Part shown: piece by piece, positions 45,016-54,333 of the stretch
Numbering within the stretch: the stretch's first letter is position 1
Layout of the letters: each line of letters opens with the position of its first letter
Assembly (NCBI RefSeq): GCF_028596125.1
Contig: NZ_CP117229.1
Span: forward strand, 1,472,001 to 1,536,000
Length of the DNA stretch: 64,000 nucleotides
DNA from: Listeria innocua
Lineage (GTDB): Bacteria > Bacillota > Bacilli > Lactobacillales > Listeriaceae
Direction: 5' to 3'
Notes under the pieces: generated by a model
Database searches by the model: none
What the model was told of the DNA's origin: nothing
The model's input: the letters and a program-made list of their open reading frames with translations, nothing else
Position numbers and translations under genes: made by a program

Positions 45016-46329
45016 TTAACGTTCCATCATTTGACAAGCGACTATAGCTTTTCCGGTCAAAATCCCTTCTAAATAAAGCTCTACATCTAACTTCCCAGCT
45101 TTACGTCCCATTTCCAGAATTCGTGGTTTAATAACGATTGTCGCATCCATTTGAACAGGTTTTAGAAAATACATCGTTACATTTTCAATCGCCACATTCC
45201 TTTTTTTCATAGAAAATAGTTTTTGCTGCACAACTTCGCAGACCACTTGGGTAAATACACCATACGATAAAGTCCCTAGCGAGTTAGTCATTTGTGGGCT
45301 CACTTTAAATTCGTAATCTGCCTCTTCGCCCGTATCTGCTTTTTCGGAAAGTTGATTTGCAATCGTATCGTCAATCGTTTCGCCGACTTGCGGTTGTTTT
45401 TGAATCATTTGCATCGATTTCAAAATGTCTTGTCTACTAACGATGCCGATTAAAGTTAAATCATCTTTGACAACGGGGATGACTTCGATACTTTCCCAGA
45501 TCATCATATGTGCCACTGATGCAACACTCATTTTTGGACCAACAGTTAGTGGATTTTTAGTCATCACTCGTTCAATCGAAATGCTCGGATTTTTTTCTAA
45601 AATATCTTTACTCGTAACCATACCAGTTAGACGCATCGCCCGATTTACGACAGGAAAACGACTATGCCCGGTTGCTTCTTCCATTTTATGCCAATCTTCC
45701 ACTTTATCTGATGTGGACAAATAAGCAGTTGTTTCAAGTGGCGTTAAAATGTCCTCTACGAAAACAACTTCTTTTTTAATCAATTGATCGTAAATCGCCC
45801 GGTTAATCATCGTCGCAACTGTAAAAGTATCATAAGACGTTGATAAAATTGGTAATTCCTTCTCATCTGCCAACTGTTTTACTTCGTCGTCCGTATCAAA
45901 ACCACCAGTAATAAGTACCGCAGCACCGCGTTTTAAAGCAAGTTCATGTGCACTCACCCTATTTCCGACGATTAATAAGTTACCGGCATCCGTATAGCGT
46001 TCCATTGCCTCCACGGTCATCGCACCAATAACAAACTTATTGAGCGATTTATATAACCCAGCACGACCGCCAAGCACTTGCCCATCAATCATATTAACAA
46101 TCTCAGCAAAAGTTAATTTCTCGATGCTATCTTTTTGTTTCCGCTCAATTCGAAGCGTACCTACTCGTTTAATAGTAGAAACAAACCCAATTATTTCCGC
46201 ATCTTTAATTGCCCGGTAAGCAGTACCTTCACTTACTGACAGGTTTTTCGCGATTTTCCGCACAGATATTTTTTCGCCAACTGCAAGATTTTCAATGTAT
46301 TTTAAAATCTGTTCATGTTTTGTGGCCAC
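45016..46329 (-). CDS. CBS/DRTGG-domain regulator-like protein (YtoI family)
   Basis: A 437-residue protein with an N-terminal winged HTH (VRKIAKNLSVSEGTAYRAIKDAE, first ~60 residues), a DRTGG domain, two CBS repeats (FPVVNRAMRLTGMVTSKDIL; IPVVKDDLTLIGIVSRQDIL) and a C-terminal hotdog-like domain (ITGKAIVACQMM end). CBS pairs commonly bind adenine nucleotides. The start is GTG 46329 behind GGGTGA. Function is not known; the layout suggests a nucleotide- or acyl-sensing transcription factor. Confidence 0.85.
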   Translation of the reverse strand: MATKHEQILKYIENLAVGEKISVRKIAKNLSVSEGTAYRAIKDAEIIGFVSTIKRVGTLRIERKQKDSIEKLTFAEIVNMIDGQVLGGRAGLYKSLNKFVIGAMTVEAMERYTDAGNLLIVGNRVSAHELALKRGAAVLITGGFDTDDEVKQLADEKELPILSTSYDTFTVATMINRAIYDQLIKKEVVFVEDILTPLETTAYLSTSDKVEDWHKMEEATGHSRFPVVNRAMRLTGMVTSKDILEKNPSISIERVMTKNPLTVGPKMSVASVAHMMIWESIEVIPVVKDDLTLIGIVSRQDILKSMQMIQKQPQVGETIDDTIANQLSEKADTGEEADYEFKVSPQMTNSLGTLSYGVFTQVVCEVVQQKLFSMKKRNVAIENVTMYFLKPVQMDATIVIKPRILEMGRKAGKLDVELYLEGILTGKAIVACQMMER

Positions 46330-46354
46330 GACTCGTTCACCCATTCCTATTTTG

Positions 46355-47041
46355 TTAGATTTCGATACCTTCCCCAATTTCAAGTACTTTTCCGGAAATA
46401 CCTTCATCAAGCGACGCAACAAATTGATGTGGATCTTGCTCAATCAACGGAAATGTATTGTAATGCATTGGAATAACTAGTTTTGCTTGTAAAAAACGTG
46501 CCGCAATCGCCGCGTCTTCTGGACCCATGGTAAAATTATCGCCAATCGGTAAGAACGCAACATCTAACGGATTTAATTCTCCAATTAATTTCATATCAGA
46601 AAACAAACCAGTATCTCCAGCAAAATAAATATTTTTACCTTCTATTGTAAAAACGATTCCTGTTGGAAAACCAAGGTTAATTATACGCCCATCACGCACT
46701 GTTTGCGAACCGTGAAATGCTTGTGTCAACTTCACTTGTCCAAAATCAAACTGTCTTTTCCCACCAATATGCATTGGCGCAATGTTCTCAAGCCCATCTT
46801 CTACCGCTAAAAATGAAGCTAAATCTGCATTACAGATAACAGTTGCTCCTGAATTTTTAGCAATTTCAACTGTATCACCGACATGATCGTCATGCCCATG
46901 CGACAGAACGATAAAATCTGGCATTTGCTCTTCTGCTTTTAAATCACATTTTTCATTACCAGAAATAAATGGATCAACTAGAATAGTCGTATTCCCAGTG
47001 ATAATTTTAATACAAGACTGACCATGAAATGAAATCTTCAT
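46355..47041 (-). CDS. Metal-dependent hydrolase, UPF0173 family (metallo-beta-lactamase fold)
   Basis: A 228-residue protein with the metallo-hydrolase motif [11 protein letters not shown] (residues ~47-57), [10 protein letters not shown] and the late ligand MHYNTFP. It matches the YtkL/UPF0173 family. The substrate is not known. It starts at 47041 and is followed by ytoI 25 bp downstream. It is divergent from the peptidase gene at 47205. Confidence 0.9.
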   Translation of the reverse strand: MKISFHGQSCIKIITGNTTILVDPFISGNEKCDLKAEEQMPDFIVLSHGHDDHVGDTVEIAKNSGATVICNADLASFLAVEDGLENIAPMHIGGKRQFDFGQVKLTQAFHGSQTVRDGRIINLGFPTGIVFTIEGKNIYFAGDTGLFSDMKLIGELNPLDVAFLPIGDNFTMGPEDAAIAARFLQAKLVIPMHYNTFPLIEQDPHQFVASLDEGISGKVLEIGEGIEI

Positions 47042-47113
47042 GTTAAAAAACTTCCTTCCTGATTAATTATTCTATGTGTATTATTGTACCACTATTATTA
47101 TAAACTAATATAT

Positions 47114-47138
47114 AACACCTCGTAAACTAGGAGGTGTT
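47114..47138. repeat. Inverted repeat in the divergent intergenic region
   Basis: aacacctc and gaggtgtt form an 8-bp dyad with a 9-nt centre between the divergent UPF0173 and peptidase genes. It could be an operator or a weak hairpin; no T run follows. Confidence 0.4.
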
Positions 47139-47204
47139 TATTACCAAAATATTTCCGTTGCATGTTATCATTGTAGAGAAATCAATTGGAAAGAAGGTAC
47201 AAAA

Positions 47205-48302
47205 ATGGAAAAAAATATTGATGTCTTACAAAACTGGCTAAAAGACCAAGGTGCCGAAGTGGCATTTATCACAGACCCAGAAAACATCGCTTATTTTTCA
47301 GGTTATCATAGTGAGCCTCATGAACGCGTGCTAGGGCTAGCTGTTTTCCCGGAAAGCGAACCGTTTTTATTCACGCCAGCACTTGAAGTAGAAGATGTAC
47401 GCGGCGGCGATTGGTCCCACCCGGCATACGGTTATAACGATACCGAAAACCCATTCAAAATTATTGCAGATGAAATCAAAAAACGTGTAGCAAATCCAAG
47501 TAAATTTGCCATTGAGAAAAAACATATGAGTGTCGACCGTTACGAACAATTAGCAGGACTTTTCTCTGGCAGCTCATTCATTCCGATTGAACATAAAATT
47601 GAACAAATCCGCCTTATAAAAACAGAAGCTGAACTTAAGATTTTAAAAGAAGCTGCTTTACTGGCTGATTACGCTGTCCAAGTCGGTGTTGATGAAATCG
47701 CAGAAGGTAAAACAGAAGCAGAAATCGTTGCCAAAATCGAATATGAAATGAAGAAAAAAGGCGTTACAGCCATGTCATTTGATACGATGGTACTCACTGG
47801 TAAAAACGGCGCCCTACCACACGGAACTCCCGGAGAAACAAAAATCAAAAAAGGCGATTTAGTTTTATTTGATTTAGGAGTAGTTCATAAAGGTTATTGT
47901 TCAGATATTACGCGCACAGTTGCATTTGGCGATATTACTGATGAACAGAAAAAGATTTACGATACTGTTTTAGAAGCTCAAGTAGCTGCGGTTGATAAAG
48001 TAAAAGCTGGCATAAAAGCAAGCGAAATTGATTTAACTGCTAGAAATATTATTCGTGAAGCAGGTTTCGGCGATTATTTCCCACATCGTCTTGGTCACGG
48101 ACTAGGAGCTAGTGTACACGAGTTCCCTTCCATTACAGAAACAAACAACATGGAACTGCAAGAAAATATGGTATTTACAATTGAACCAGGTATTTACGTT
48201 CCAGGAGTCGCTGGGGTTCGTATTGAAGATGATTTAGTTGTTACAAAAGATGGTGTTCAGGTACTAACTGAATTCCCGAAAACTTTACAAGTTATCAAAT
48301 AA
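47205..48302 (+). CDS. Xaa-Pro dipeptidase (M24 family)
   Basis: A 365-residue creatinase/aminopeptidase-P-like metallopeptidase. The C-terminal pita-bread domain shows the five metal ligands: Asp in VLFDLGVVHKG and in GYCSDITRTVAF, His in HRLGHGLGASVHE, and Glu in FTIEPGIY and VRIEDDLV. The N-terminal creatinase domain spans about 130 residues. It is expected to cleave X-Pro dipeptides in the cytosol. It is one of few plus-strand genes here; ribosome binding site GAAAGAAGG. Confidence 0.93.
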   Translation: MEKNIDVLQNWLKDQGAEVAFITDPENIAYFSGYHSEPHERVLGLAVFPESEPFLFTPALEVEDVRGGDWSHPAYGYNDTENPFKIIADEIKKRVANPSKFAIEKKHMSVDRYEQLAGLFSGSSFIPIEHKIEQIRLIKTEAELKILKEAALLADYAVQVGVDEIAEGKTEAEIVAKIEYEMKKKGVTAMSFDTMVLTGKNGALPHGTPGETKIKKGDLVLFDLGVVHKGYCSDITRTVAFGDITDEQKKIYDTVLEAQVAAVDKVKAGIKASEIDLTARNIIREAGFGDYFPHRLGHGLGASVHEFPSITETNNMELQENMVFTIEPGIYVPGVAGVRIEDDLVVTKDGVQVLTEFPKTLQVIK

Positions 48303-48303
48303 C

Positions 48304-48339
48304 AAAAAAGCAAACTTCCACGCGGAAGTTTGCTTTTTT
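48304..48339. terminator. Bidirectional terminator between the peptidase and ald
   Basis: A perfect 15-bp stem (aaaaagcaaacttcc and its complement) with a 4-nt ACGC loop lies between convergent genes and has T runs on both strands. Confidence 0.93.
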
Positions 48340-48341
48340 TA

Positions 48342-49454
48342 TTAAATTAATTCTGCACTATTTGTATATGGTAAGTCGAGAGAATCAGAAACGGCTTTAT
48401 ACGTAATGTGACCTTGATACGTATTTAAACCACGTAGCAAGTAAGGATCTTTTTTCACAGCCTCTTCTAATCCATCATTTGCAAGTTTTAATCCAAACGG
48501 TAATGTTGCATTTGTTAGCGCTAGCGTAGATGTCCGCGGAACTGCTCCTGGCATGTTAGCAACTGCATAATGAAGCACTCCATATTTTTCATATGTTGGA
48601 TCATCATGTGTGGAAACATGGTCGGTAGTTTCAAAAATTCCGCCTTGATCAATTGCAATATCAACAAGAACCGAGCCAGGAATCATCTGTTTAATAACAT
48701 GTTCCTTAACTAATTTTGGTGCTTTTGCGCCTGGGATTAATACTGCTCCTATAACTAAATCCGCTTTTTTGACAGCTAATTCAATATTAAAATCATTCGA
48801 CATTAAAGTTTGTACTTGGTTGCCGAAAATGTCATCCAATTGGCGAAGTCGTTTTAAATTCATATCTAGTATTGTAACATTAGCGCCAAGACCTACGGCA
48901 ATTTTTGCTGCATTTGTTCCAGCGATTCCGCCGCCAATAATAACGACTTCACTTTTTTCAACGCCAGGAACACCACCAAGCAACACGCCCATGCCGCCAT
49001 TTGTTCTTTGTAAAAATTGTGCGCCAATCTGAGCCGCCATTCTTCCTGCAACTTCACTCATCGGAGAAAGTAGTGGTAGTGTATGATCAGCAAGTTCTAC
49101 TGTTTCATAAGCCACACTGTTTACTTTACTCTCTAGCAAAGCTTTCGCAAGAGTTGGTTCATTCGCTAAATGTAAATATGTGAAAAGTAATAAGCCTTCT
49201 TTAAAATATGTATACTCGGATGCAATGGGTTCTTTTACTTTTACAACCATATCTACGTCCCAAGCTTCTTTTGCTGTTTCGACAATTGTTGCCCCCGCTT
49301 GCACAAAATCAGCGTCTTGATAATTAGAGCCACTTCCCGCGCCTTTTTCCACGTATACAGTATGCCCTGCGTTTACATAGGAAAAAACACTTGCCGGAGT
49401 CATTGCCACCCTATTCTCATTATTTTTTATCTCTTTTGGTACGCCGATCAACAT
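48342..49454 (-). CDS. ald: Alanine dehydrogenase
   Basis: A 370-residue NAD-dependent enzyme interconverting L-alanine and pyruvate. It begins [17 protein letters not shown], has YLHLANEP near the active site and the NAD motif [21 protein letters not shown]. The start at 49454 is preceded by AAGGAGAG. It is a single-gene unit converging on the peptidase gene. Confidence 0.97.
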   Translation of the reverse strand: MLIGVPKEIKNNENRVAMTPASVFSYVNAGHTVYVEKGAGSGSNYQDADFVQAGATIVETAKEAWDVDMVVKVKEPIASEYTYFKEGLLLFTYLHLANEPTLAKALLESKVNSVAYETVELADHTLPLLSPMSEVAGRMAAQIGAQFLQRTNGGMGVLLGGVPGVEKSEVVIIGGGIAGTNAAKIAVGLGANVTILDMNLKRLRQLDDIFGNQVQTLMSNDFNIELAVKKADLVIGAVLIPGAKAPKLVKEHVIKQMIPGSVLVDIAIDQGGIFETTDHVSTHDDPTYEKYGVLHYAVANMPGAVPRTSTLALTNATLPFGLKLANDGLEEAVKKDPYLLRGLNTYQGHITYKAVSDSLDLPYTNSAELI

Positions 49455-49625
49455 CAAAATCACTCTCCTTGGTATAGGTATAATAGACTATAAAAGATTT
49501 TCCACACCCCCATGCTAACACAATATACCTAAATTGTAAAAAATTAACTAACTTAAATTTAAACAAAAGAATTATTACAAAAGTAAAGGATTTTCATGGT
49601 TTCTTAATTTATTTTCCAATTTATG

Positions 49626-49649
49626 GTTCTTTTAGGAAAAAAAGGGTAA
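49626..49649 (+). promoter_or_regulatory. Candidate SigB-type promoter of the universal stress gene
   Basis: GTTC (49626-49629) and GGGTAA (49644-49649) are separated by 14 bp, close to the general-stress sigma-B consensus GTTT-N14-GGGTAT. The start codon is 44 bp downstream. Universal stress genes are common members of the Listeria SigB regulon. Confidence 0.7.
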
Positions 49650-49692
49650 AATATAAATATAGTAGATACATATTTTGATTGGAGGAATTATT

Positions 49693-50151
49693 ATGTTACA
49701 ACAATACGAAAGAGTTTTAGTAGCAGTTGATGGATCCAAAGAAGCAGAAAGAGCTTTCCAAAAAGCAATACAAGTGGCTAATCGTAATGATGCTGCACTT
49801 GGTCTTGTACATGTTATTGATACACGTGCTTTCTCGTCCGTAGCCAATTATGATACAAGCATGGCTGACAAAGCGACTGAATATGCGGATGAATTACTTA
49901 GCGGCTATAAAGAAGATGCTTTAAAAGCAGGCGTAACTAAAGTAGAAAGCTATATCGAATACGGTTCGCCAAAAACAGCCATCACAAAAGAAGCAGCAAA
50001 AGCATTCCAAGCTGACTTAATTATGTGTGGTGCTACTGGTCTAAACGCTGTAGAACGTTTATTAATTGGTAGTGTATCTGAATATATTATTCGCCACTCC
50101 CCTTGTGATGTGCTTGTAGTTCGTAATGATGTTCCTGATTATAAAGAATAA
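49693..50151 (+). CDS. Universal stress protein (UspA family)
   Basis: A 152-residue UspA domain: beta-1 VLVAVDGSKEAERAF and the ATP-binding signature GATGLNAVERLLIGSVSE near the C terminus (G-2x-G-9x-G-S pattern), which suggests a nucleotide-binding member. The start ATG 49693 follows GGAGG. It has its own sigma-B-like promoter and terminator, so it forms a monocistronic stress gene beside ackA. Confidence 0.93.
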   Translation: MLQQYERVLVAVDGSKEAERAFQKAIQVANRNDAALGLVHVIDTRAFSSVANYDTSMADKATEYADELLSGYKEDALKAGVTKVESYIEYGSPKTAITKEAAKAFQADLIMCGATGLNAVERLLIGSVSEYIIRHSPCDVLVVRNDVPDYKE

Positions 50152-50160
50152 AGCTAAATA

Positions 50161-50197
50161 AAAAAACTCGCTCTTGAAATTCAAGAGCGAGTTTTTT
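50161..50197. terminator. Bidirectional terminator between usp and ackA
   Basis: An 18-base perfect dyad (aaaaaactcgctcttgaa with its complement) with a minimal centre and T runs on both strands lies between convergent genes. Confidence 0.93.
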
Positions 50198-50202
50198 TTA
50201 TT

Positions 50203-51396
50203 TTAATGGTTTTGTTTAATTGTTTCTACATCACGAGCAATCATTAATTCTTCGTTTGTAGGAATGATGATAACTTTTACTGGGGAGTGTGGGTAGTTAA
50301 GGAATCTTTCTTCTCCGCGCACTTGGTTAAGTGCTGGATCCCAGTATACGCCCATGAATTCAAGTCCACGAAGTACTTTTTCACGGATATAAGAACTATT
50401 TTCACCGATACCAGCTGTGAAGATAATTGCATCTACACCGTTCATGCGAGCTGCATAAGAACCAATGTATTTATGGATACGGTCAACGAAAACTTGAAGT
50501 GCAAGTTCCGCGCGGTCGTTTCCTTTTGCTGCTTCATCTTCTAAATCACGAAGGTCACTTGAAATACCAGATACACCAAGCATACCGGATTCTTTGTTTA
50601 AGACATCAAGTACTTGTTCTGCTGTTTTGCCAGTTTTTTCCATGATGAAAGGAATAAGCGCTGGGTCAATGTTACCAGAACGAGTTCCCATAGAAACGCC
50701 AGCTAGTGGTGTGAATCCCATGGAAGTATCCATTGATTTTCCGCCTTCGATTGCAGCGATACTAGCACCATTACCAAGGTGACAAGTTAGTAAACGTAAT
50801 TCTTCTACAGGACGACCTAGAAGTTCTGCAGCGCGTTCGGATACATATTTGTGACTTGTACCATGGAAACCGTATTTACGGATACCATAATCTTCATAGT
50901 AGCTGTACGGCAAGCTGTAAAGGTAGCTTGCTGGAGGCATTGTTTGGTGGAATGCTGTATCGAAAACAGCCACTGAAACAACGTCAGGTAAAATTTTACG
51001 GAAAGCTTTAATTCCAGTAACGTTTGCTGGATTATGAAGTGGCGCAAGTTCAGATAGTGCTTCAATATCTTTAATAACTTGGTCATCAATATAAACCGAT
51101 TCAGGGAATCTTTCTCCACCATGAACAACACGGTGACCAATTCCAGTAATTTCATCGTAAGAACCGATAACTTTGTGATTAATTAATTTTTCAAGTAACA
51201 TTTGAACGGCAATTTCATGATCAGGAATATCAATAATTTCTTTGATTTTTTCTCCGTCTACAGTAATTGTAAAAATAGAATCTTTCAAGCCAATTCTTTC
51301 TACAATACCTGCTGTAATAACACGTTCAGATGGCATATCATATAATTGGAATTTCAGTGAAGAACTTCCGGCGTTAATTGCAATCGTTTTTTCCAT
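50203..51396 (-). CDS. ackA: Acetate kinase
   Basis: A 397-residue ASKHA kinase converting acetyl phosphate and ADP to acetate and [18 protein letters not shown] starts the protein; [35 protein letters not shown] and TCHLGNGAS are the active-site blocks; FTAGIGENS is near the C terminus. I chose ATG 51396 by family alignment. ATG 51420 has a better spaced AAAGGA and overlaps the ytxK stop, so an 8-residue extension is possible. It is cotranscribed with ytxK. Confidence 0.96.
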   Translation of the reverse strand: MEKTIAINAGSSSLKFQLYDMPSERVITAGIVERIGLKDSIFTITVDGEKIKEIIDIPDHEIAVQMLLEKLINHKVIGSYDEITGIGHRVVHGGERFPESVYIDDQVIKDIEALSELAPLHNPANVTGIKAFRKILPDVVSVAVFDTAFHQTMPPASYLYSLPYSYYEDYGIRKYGFHGTSHKYVSERAAELLGRPVEELRLLTCHLGNGASIAAIEGGKSMDTSMGFTPLAGVSMGTRSGNIDPALIPFIMEKTGKTAEQVLDVLNKESGMLGVSGISSDLRDLEDEAAKGNDRAELALQVFVDRIHKYIGSYAARMNGVDAIIFTAGIGENSSYIREKVLRGLEFMGVYWDPALNQVRGEERFLNYPHSPVKVIIIPTNEELMIARDVETIKQNH

Positions 51397-51419
51397 TTTA
51401 TTTTTGTCAATTCCTTCCA

Positions 51420-52418
51420 TTATCGTTTCCTTTTGAACCAGTTCTCTATTTCAGCTAAAATCGGTGCAGTTACGCTCGGATCTGTTAGCGAAGAGAGATT
51501 GGCCAGTAAAACTTCTTTTGGCGGCTTTACATCTACGTCCGCTTTTTGTAAAATCAAGATGCTTTTTCGTGCTTGTTCAGACTTAAACAGTGTTTCAGGC
51601 AATTTAATAATTCCCTCGATATGACCGTTTTTCTTGATAAACTTGTCCACCTTAGCAAAGTCACTAGTCCCAAACATTGCGTCAGGTACCAAGAAGAATA
51701 AATATCCTCCTGGCTTTGTGTAGCGCATTCCTTGTTCTATAAACAAGAAATGTGCAAATGAATGCCCTTCTTCACGGCAAAGTTCAAATGTTTTTGCATT
51801 TTCGTCATCCGGATAATACCCAACAGGTAAATCACTAATTACGACATCTACGGGATCAACTAATAAATTAGCCAGACCATCTTGATGCAGCAACGTCATT
51901 TTTTGTCGTTGTAAATCCGCTCCTACTAGTGCAAGCGAAATAAGCAAATCATCTACATCTACACCACTCGCATGAACGTCTACATCGCCTTTTAATCCTA
52001 GCTGATTAATCACTGTTGTTAAAAGGTTTGCAGTGCCACAGGCTGGATCCAAAATAGAAACATTTTTCTTCTTTTGAATTACTTTTTCAAGCAAATATGC
52101 CACTATAAAACCAATGGAATCTGGCGTCATTTGGTGGTTCACTTGAATACCATGTTTCATGCCTTTTAGTAGTGCTAATTGAAGACCTTTGCGGATTTCT
52201 TCATTTGAGAAATTCTCAAGTTCGATACTTTCGTAAGACGCTTGTAATTTCAATTGTTTTTCAGAAGACAACTCTTCTTTTTGTAAAACTTCTTTTTGAA
52301 ACAGATTTTCTCCTGTTTCATAAACCGCTTCCAAATAGCTTATTTCAAGCTCATTTTGCAAGATAATAGCTGTATTATCAAGCACTTGAAATAATTCTTG
52401 CGTTGCTTCATTTGCCAA
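51420..52418 (-). CDS. ytxK: Class I SAM-dependent methyltransferase (YtxK family)
   Basis: A 332-residue protein with a helical N-terminal part and an N6-adenine-methyltransferase-like core. The SAM motif is [13 protein letters not shown] (residues ~121-133) and the catalytic motif IV region reads [10 protein letters not shown] instead of the usual NPPY/F. In Bacillus the homologue sits beside ackA, as here. The substrate is not established. Start TTG 52418 behind GAGGTG. Confidence 0.85.
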   Translation of the reverse strand: MANEATQELFQVLDNTAIILQNELEISYLEAVYETGENLFQKEVLQKEELSSEKQLKLQASYESIELENFSNEEIRKGLQLALLKGMKHGIQVNHQMTPDSIGFIVAYLLEKVIQKKKNVSILDPACGTANLLTTVINQLGLKGDVDVHASGVDVDDLLISLALVGADLQRQKMTLLHQDGLANLLVDPVDVVISDLPVGYYPDDENAKTFELCREEGHSFAHFLFIEQGMRYTKPGGYLFFLVPDAMFGTSDFAKVDKFIKKNGHIEGIIKLPETLFKSEQARKSILILQKADVDVKPPKEVLLANLSSLTDPSVTAPILAEIENWFKRKR

Positions 52419-52573
52419 AAGTAACACCTCGAATTTTCATCATTACTAACACCACCAAACATTATACAGTATTTCTAAAGAATGTGAAAGGATTTTCTGT
52501 AGTAAAAGCGGAAATTAACGCTGGAAATTTTTAATTATAATTAGTACAGTTTATTTTTAGTAGTAATACAGAA

Positions 52574-52592
52574 AAAAGCCCTCCTATTTATG
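52574..52592 (-). other. Distal half of the split tpx terminator (host side of left junction)
   Basis: The sequence 52574-52592 is the approximate inverse complement of 57779-57795 next to the tpx stop. On the minus strand it reads CATAAATAGGAGGGC followed by TTTTTT, a terminator right arm with its T run but no local left arm. Joined to the tpx-proximal half it would form a complete intrinsic terminator. The inference is that the element split it. Confidence 0.6.
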
Positions 52593-52598
52593 GCGACA

Positions 52599-52615
52599 CT
52601 GGATAAAACAGTAAT
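52599..52615 (+). repeat. Left terminal inverted repeat (candidate attP half-site)
   Basis: ctggataaaacagtaat is exactly the reverse complement of 57756-57772. Both copies are separated by 6 nt from the host-like TTATG/CATAA. Half-sites bound by large serine recombinases end up inverted at the two ends after integration, which fits. Confidence 0.75.
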
Positions 52616-52659
52616 CCAAAACATTTGACTAATACCAGCCGCCAACATGGATTGTCTAC

Positions 52660-52703
52660 AAAAAAGCTAGTAACGGTTTTGCTTTGCCGTTACTAGCTTT
52701 TTT
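52660..52703. terminator. Strong bidirectional terminator at left end of the element
   Basis: A perfect 17-bp stem (aaaaaagctagtaacgg and its complement) with a 10-nt loop is flanked by A and T runs. It ends minus-strand transcripts of the element before ytxK. The rest of the gap 52428-52861 has no convincing gene. Confidence 0.92.
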
Positions 52704-52861
52704 CATGTTCTAAATTGCTACAGTTTTACTTATCTATTCCTTAGAAGGGGAATCGTCCAGTACCGAATCAAACTCCGATGACAGACCAATTAAACCTTTA
52801 TTTTGGCACCTTTTATTAACAGTAATAAAGACGAATACCTGTTATGTATGAAATGAAAAAT

Positions 52862-53089
52862 TTAACGAATCTCAAATTTATAGATGGCCTCAATTAAGTC
52901 GGTTTCCATTTTGTGCTGAACATCGGTGTCAATATATTGGTAGAGTGAGCCGTCCGATCGGTAAGCCGTTCGCAGAGAGCGGCTTATGATATATCCACGA
53001 AATTGATTTAAAATGTCTTGAATAGCCACGATATCACCTGTCTTAGCTGATACTAAAGTATCAAAATGTATGTATTTTCCTTTACTCAC
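52862..53089 (-). CDS. Small helix-turn-helix protein, Tn916 Orf8-like
   Basis: A 75-residue protein from GTG 53089 (MSKGKYIHFDTLVSAKTGD), with GAGGAA 8 nt upstream inside the end of the preceding gene. An ATG at 53104 is the alternative. It resembles the small Orf8-type proteins of Tn916-like elements, which begin with a region equivalent to sigma region 2 (GDIVAIQDILNQFRGYI) and are paired with an Orf7-type partner. Together the two may form a split sigma-like activator of element genes. Recognition is by pattern and context. Confidence 0.7.
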   Translation of the reverse strand: MSKGKYIHFDTLVSAKTGDIVAIQDILNQFRGYIISRSLRTAYRSDGSLYQYIDTDVQHKMETDLIEAIYKFEIR

Positions 53090-53510
53090 CGTTTTGTTCC
53101 TCATATATTATCCGTAGAACCCTTAATGCCGCTAACCGACGTTTGCGTGTTGAAGAGTCATAACTTGAAAAAGCCTCTCCGATTTTTCTGTCTGTCCACC
53201 CAAGAAAGTATTTGAGCAGAATGATATTACGTCCCTGCTCTGGCAGACAGTTTAATGCGTTAGCCAGATTATTGTCTTGTACAATAATTTCATAATCCAA
53301 TACATTGAAGATAGTATCGTCAGTAAAGTGCTGATCAATACGATAAAGGAGACGGGTTTCTTGAAAGGATAGACTTGAAAATGTGATTGTATTTTTCCCT
53401 AACCGCAGCCGCTCATAGTAGGCGGTGAGAGCTGCGTAATGAAGGGTTCTTAGTGCATATCGGTGAAACTGCCGCATATTTCTCTCTATAAAATCATTCG
53501 TCAGTTTCAC
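53082..53510 (-). CDS. Sigma-70 region-4-like regulator, Tn916 Orf7-like
   Basis: A 142-residue protein with a C-terminal helix-turn-helix of the sigma region 4 type: LPEQGRNIILLKYFLGWTDR followed by KIGEAFSSYDSSTRKRRLAA. The N terminus (FHRYALRTLHYAALTAYYERL) is helical. In Tn916, Orf7/Orf8 activate transfer and excision genes. The start is GTG 53510 with GGGGG upstream. It overlaps the next small gene by 8 nt, so the pair is coupled. Here no conjugation genes remain to be activated. Confidence 0.78.
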   Translation of the reverse strand: MKLTNDFIERNMRQFHRYALRTLHYAALTAYYERLRLGKNTITFSSLSFQETRLLYRIDQHFTDDTIFNVLDYEIIVQDNNLANALNCLPEQGRNIILLKYFLGWTDRKIGEAFSSYDSSTRKRRLAALRVLRIIYEEQNGE

Positions 53511-53629
53511 ATGTATCCCCCTATCATTTAACCGGTTTAGTTTTTTCTATTCTATCAAATTAAGTAAACTATACTACCCTAAAATTGGTTACACTTTCTT
53601 AATTAATGCTGTCTCTAGATTTCGTTTGA

Positions 53630-54316
53630 CTATCTCGTCTGGGTATAGCCTTTGTTATTCCAACGATCAATAACTGCTTTATAGCGAACTGGATTTTTCA
53701 TTGCATGTCTGCGAAGTCCTACATGAAAAACAATAGCTCTCATCACAATTTCAAGAACAGATAAAGACATTGTTCTTTTTGCTCTGACCAAATACTGTGC
53801 ACATTTTCTATCTATGGTTTTTTCAGTTGCCTTGTTTAATACCTCTGAACCGTGATTCAGCTTTTTTCTATAATGTCCGCTAACCGAGCCACCAGAATAG
53901 TGTATAAATTCATTTAGAATTTTTTGTGCCTTTTTTCCACCCGCATTCTCATAAGTGATAACAGAGAAACATGGTTTATTTCTAAGAAGTTGTTCAAAAA
54001 TAAAATACCCACGATACATTAGAATTTTTAAATACCCGGATACATTGCTGGTATAGGTTGGACTTCCAAGAATCAAGCCATCGCATTGATCGATGAGACT
54101 GCGTAATCTTTCCACTCCATCATCTTGAATAAAGCAATATCCAGTTTTATAGCAGCCCATGCAACCCACACACAATTTTAAATTATAATTGCTTAAATCA
54201 ATGTGCGTTATTTCAAGTTCCGAATCCATTGTGCAGAGTTTTTCATGGATATAGGTTAAAATTTTTGCGGTAGCACCACTTTTGCGAGGACTGCCATTTA
54301 TGATGAGTAAATGCAA
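53630..54316 (-). CDS. Flavodoxin-fold oxidoreductase with a possible Fe-S cysteine motif
   Basis: A 228-residue NADPH-dependent FMN reductase-like protein. The FMN phosphate loop is LLIINGSPRKSGATAKIL (residues 3-20) and GSPTYTSNVSGYLK (84-97) is the second flavin loop. Cys49, 52, 55 and 61 form CX2CX2CX5C, the compact motif of iron-sulfur flavoproteins. The start is TTG 54316 with AGGAGG 6 nt upstream; the ATG-led extension to 54391 runs into the SDR gene. It is last in the MerR-SDR-flavoprotein operon, 17 bp after the SDR gene. Substrate unknown. Confidence 0.85.
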   Translation of the reverse strand: MHLLIINGSPRKSGATAKILTYIHEKLCTMDSELEITHIDLSNYNLKLCVGCMGCYKTGYCFIQDDGVERLRSLIDQCDGLILGSPTYTSNVSGYLKILMYRGYFIFEQLLRNKPCFSVITYENAGGKKAQKILNEFIHYSGGSVSGHYRKKLNHGSEVLNKATEKTIDRKCAQYLVRAKRTMSLSVLEIVMRAIVFHVGLRRHAMKNPVRYKAVIDRWNNKGYTQTR

Positions 54317-54333
54317 GGTGATATCCTCCTTTT

